Positions 6,002-6,081 of a DNA stretch of 6,081 nt are shown piece after piece (positions within the stretch are counted from its first letter, which is position 1; every line of letters starts with the position of its first letter). Source of the stretch: JBBIVP01 sp037439705 [NCBI: bacterium] (GTDB lineage: Bacteria; JBBIVP01); assembly GCA_037439705.1 (NCBI GenBank), contig JBBIVP010000129.1, positions 1 through 6,081 of the forward strand, in the 5' to 3' direction. The position numbers and the translations under genes were made by a program. The notes beneath the pieces were generated by a model. The model searched no databases. It was not told the DNA's origin and saw nothing but the letters and a program-made list of their open reading frames with translations.

Positions 6002-6081
6002 GATGGAAAAAAACTCTTTCAGGTTATGATATATTATCGATGTATGTAAGGTATTGAATAGGATATTGAAGAATGTTTATT
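6002..6081. other. Right-edge non-coding stretch upstream of the dehydrogenase operon
   Basis: This is 80 nt of AT-rich sequence with no supported gene on either strand. It contains a second GATAATAT word (minus strand, 6031-6038) and no visible terminator. A divergent plus-strand gene could begin at ATG 6073, but only three codons are inside the window, so it is not called. Confidence 0.4.

Noticed and set aside
6073-6081. Possible start of a divergent plus-strand gene (ATG TTT ATT)
   Set aside because: Only three codons are in the window and no convincing ribosome-binding site precedes them.

Overview
The window reads as a compact, AT-rich bacterial chromosome segment. All genes supported here lie on the minus strand, so transcription runs from the right edge to the left edge. 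A twin-arginine export signal, a multiheme c-type cytochrome and an O-antigen-ligase-type membrane protein point to a diderm bacterium with a respiratory periplasm. The heavy use of ATA, AGA and AGG codons would fit an anaerobic or thermophilic lineage, but taxonomy cannot be fixed from this sequence.

Right part (about 2318-6001): a strong-looking promoter, then four genes joined by three successive 4-nt ATGA stop/start overlaps. In order they are a small Tat-signal protein of the gluconate 2-dehydrogenase subunit 3 type, a soluble GMC-family FAD oxidoreductase with a four-cysteine motif, a seven-CXXCH cytochrome c, and an exported six-bladed beta-propeller protein. The first three match the small subunit / catalytic subunit / cytochrome order of the FAD-dependent gluconate, glucose and fructose dehydrogenase complexes. 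The cytochrome, however, is not the usual three-heme subunit, and a propeller gene is added. The likely picture is a periplasmic dehydrogenase that oxidises an unknown alcohol, sugar or sterol-like substrate. The small subunit would carry the signal-less GMC subunit through the Tat pore, and electrons would pass through FAD, possibly a metal centre, and then seven hemes.

Left part (1-2218): after a 99-nt gap with a weak candidate promoter comes an HD-domain dGTPase-like protein (dgt). A long membrane-protein gene follows, overlapping dgt by 38 nt and running off the left edge. It is an O-antigen ligase/polymerase (Wzy_C) family protein. It is easy to miss because it has no stop in the window and two out-of-frame ORFs lie inside its span.

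No tRNA, rRNA, CRISPR array, insertion sequence or clear intrinsic terminator was seen. No stretch over 300 nt lacks a gene. The longest non-coding pieces are 2219-2317 and the right edge beyond 5965.
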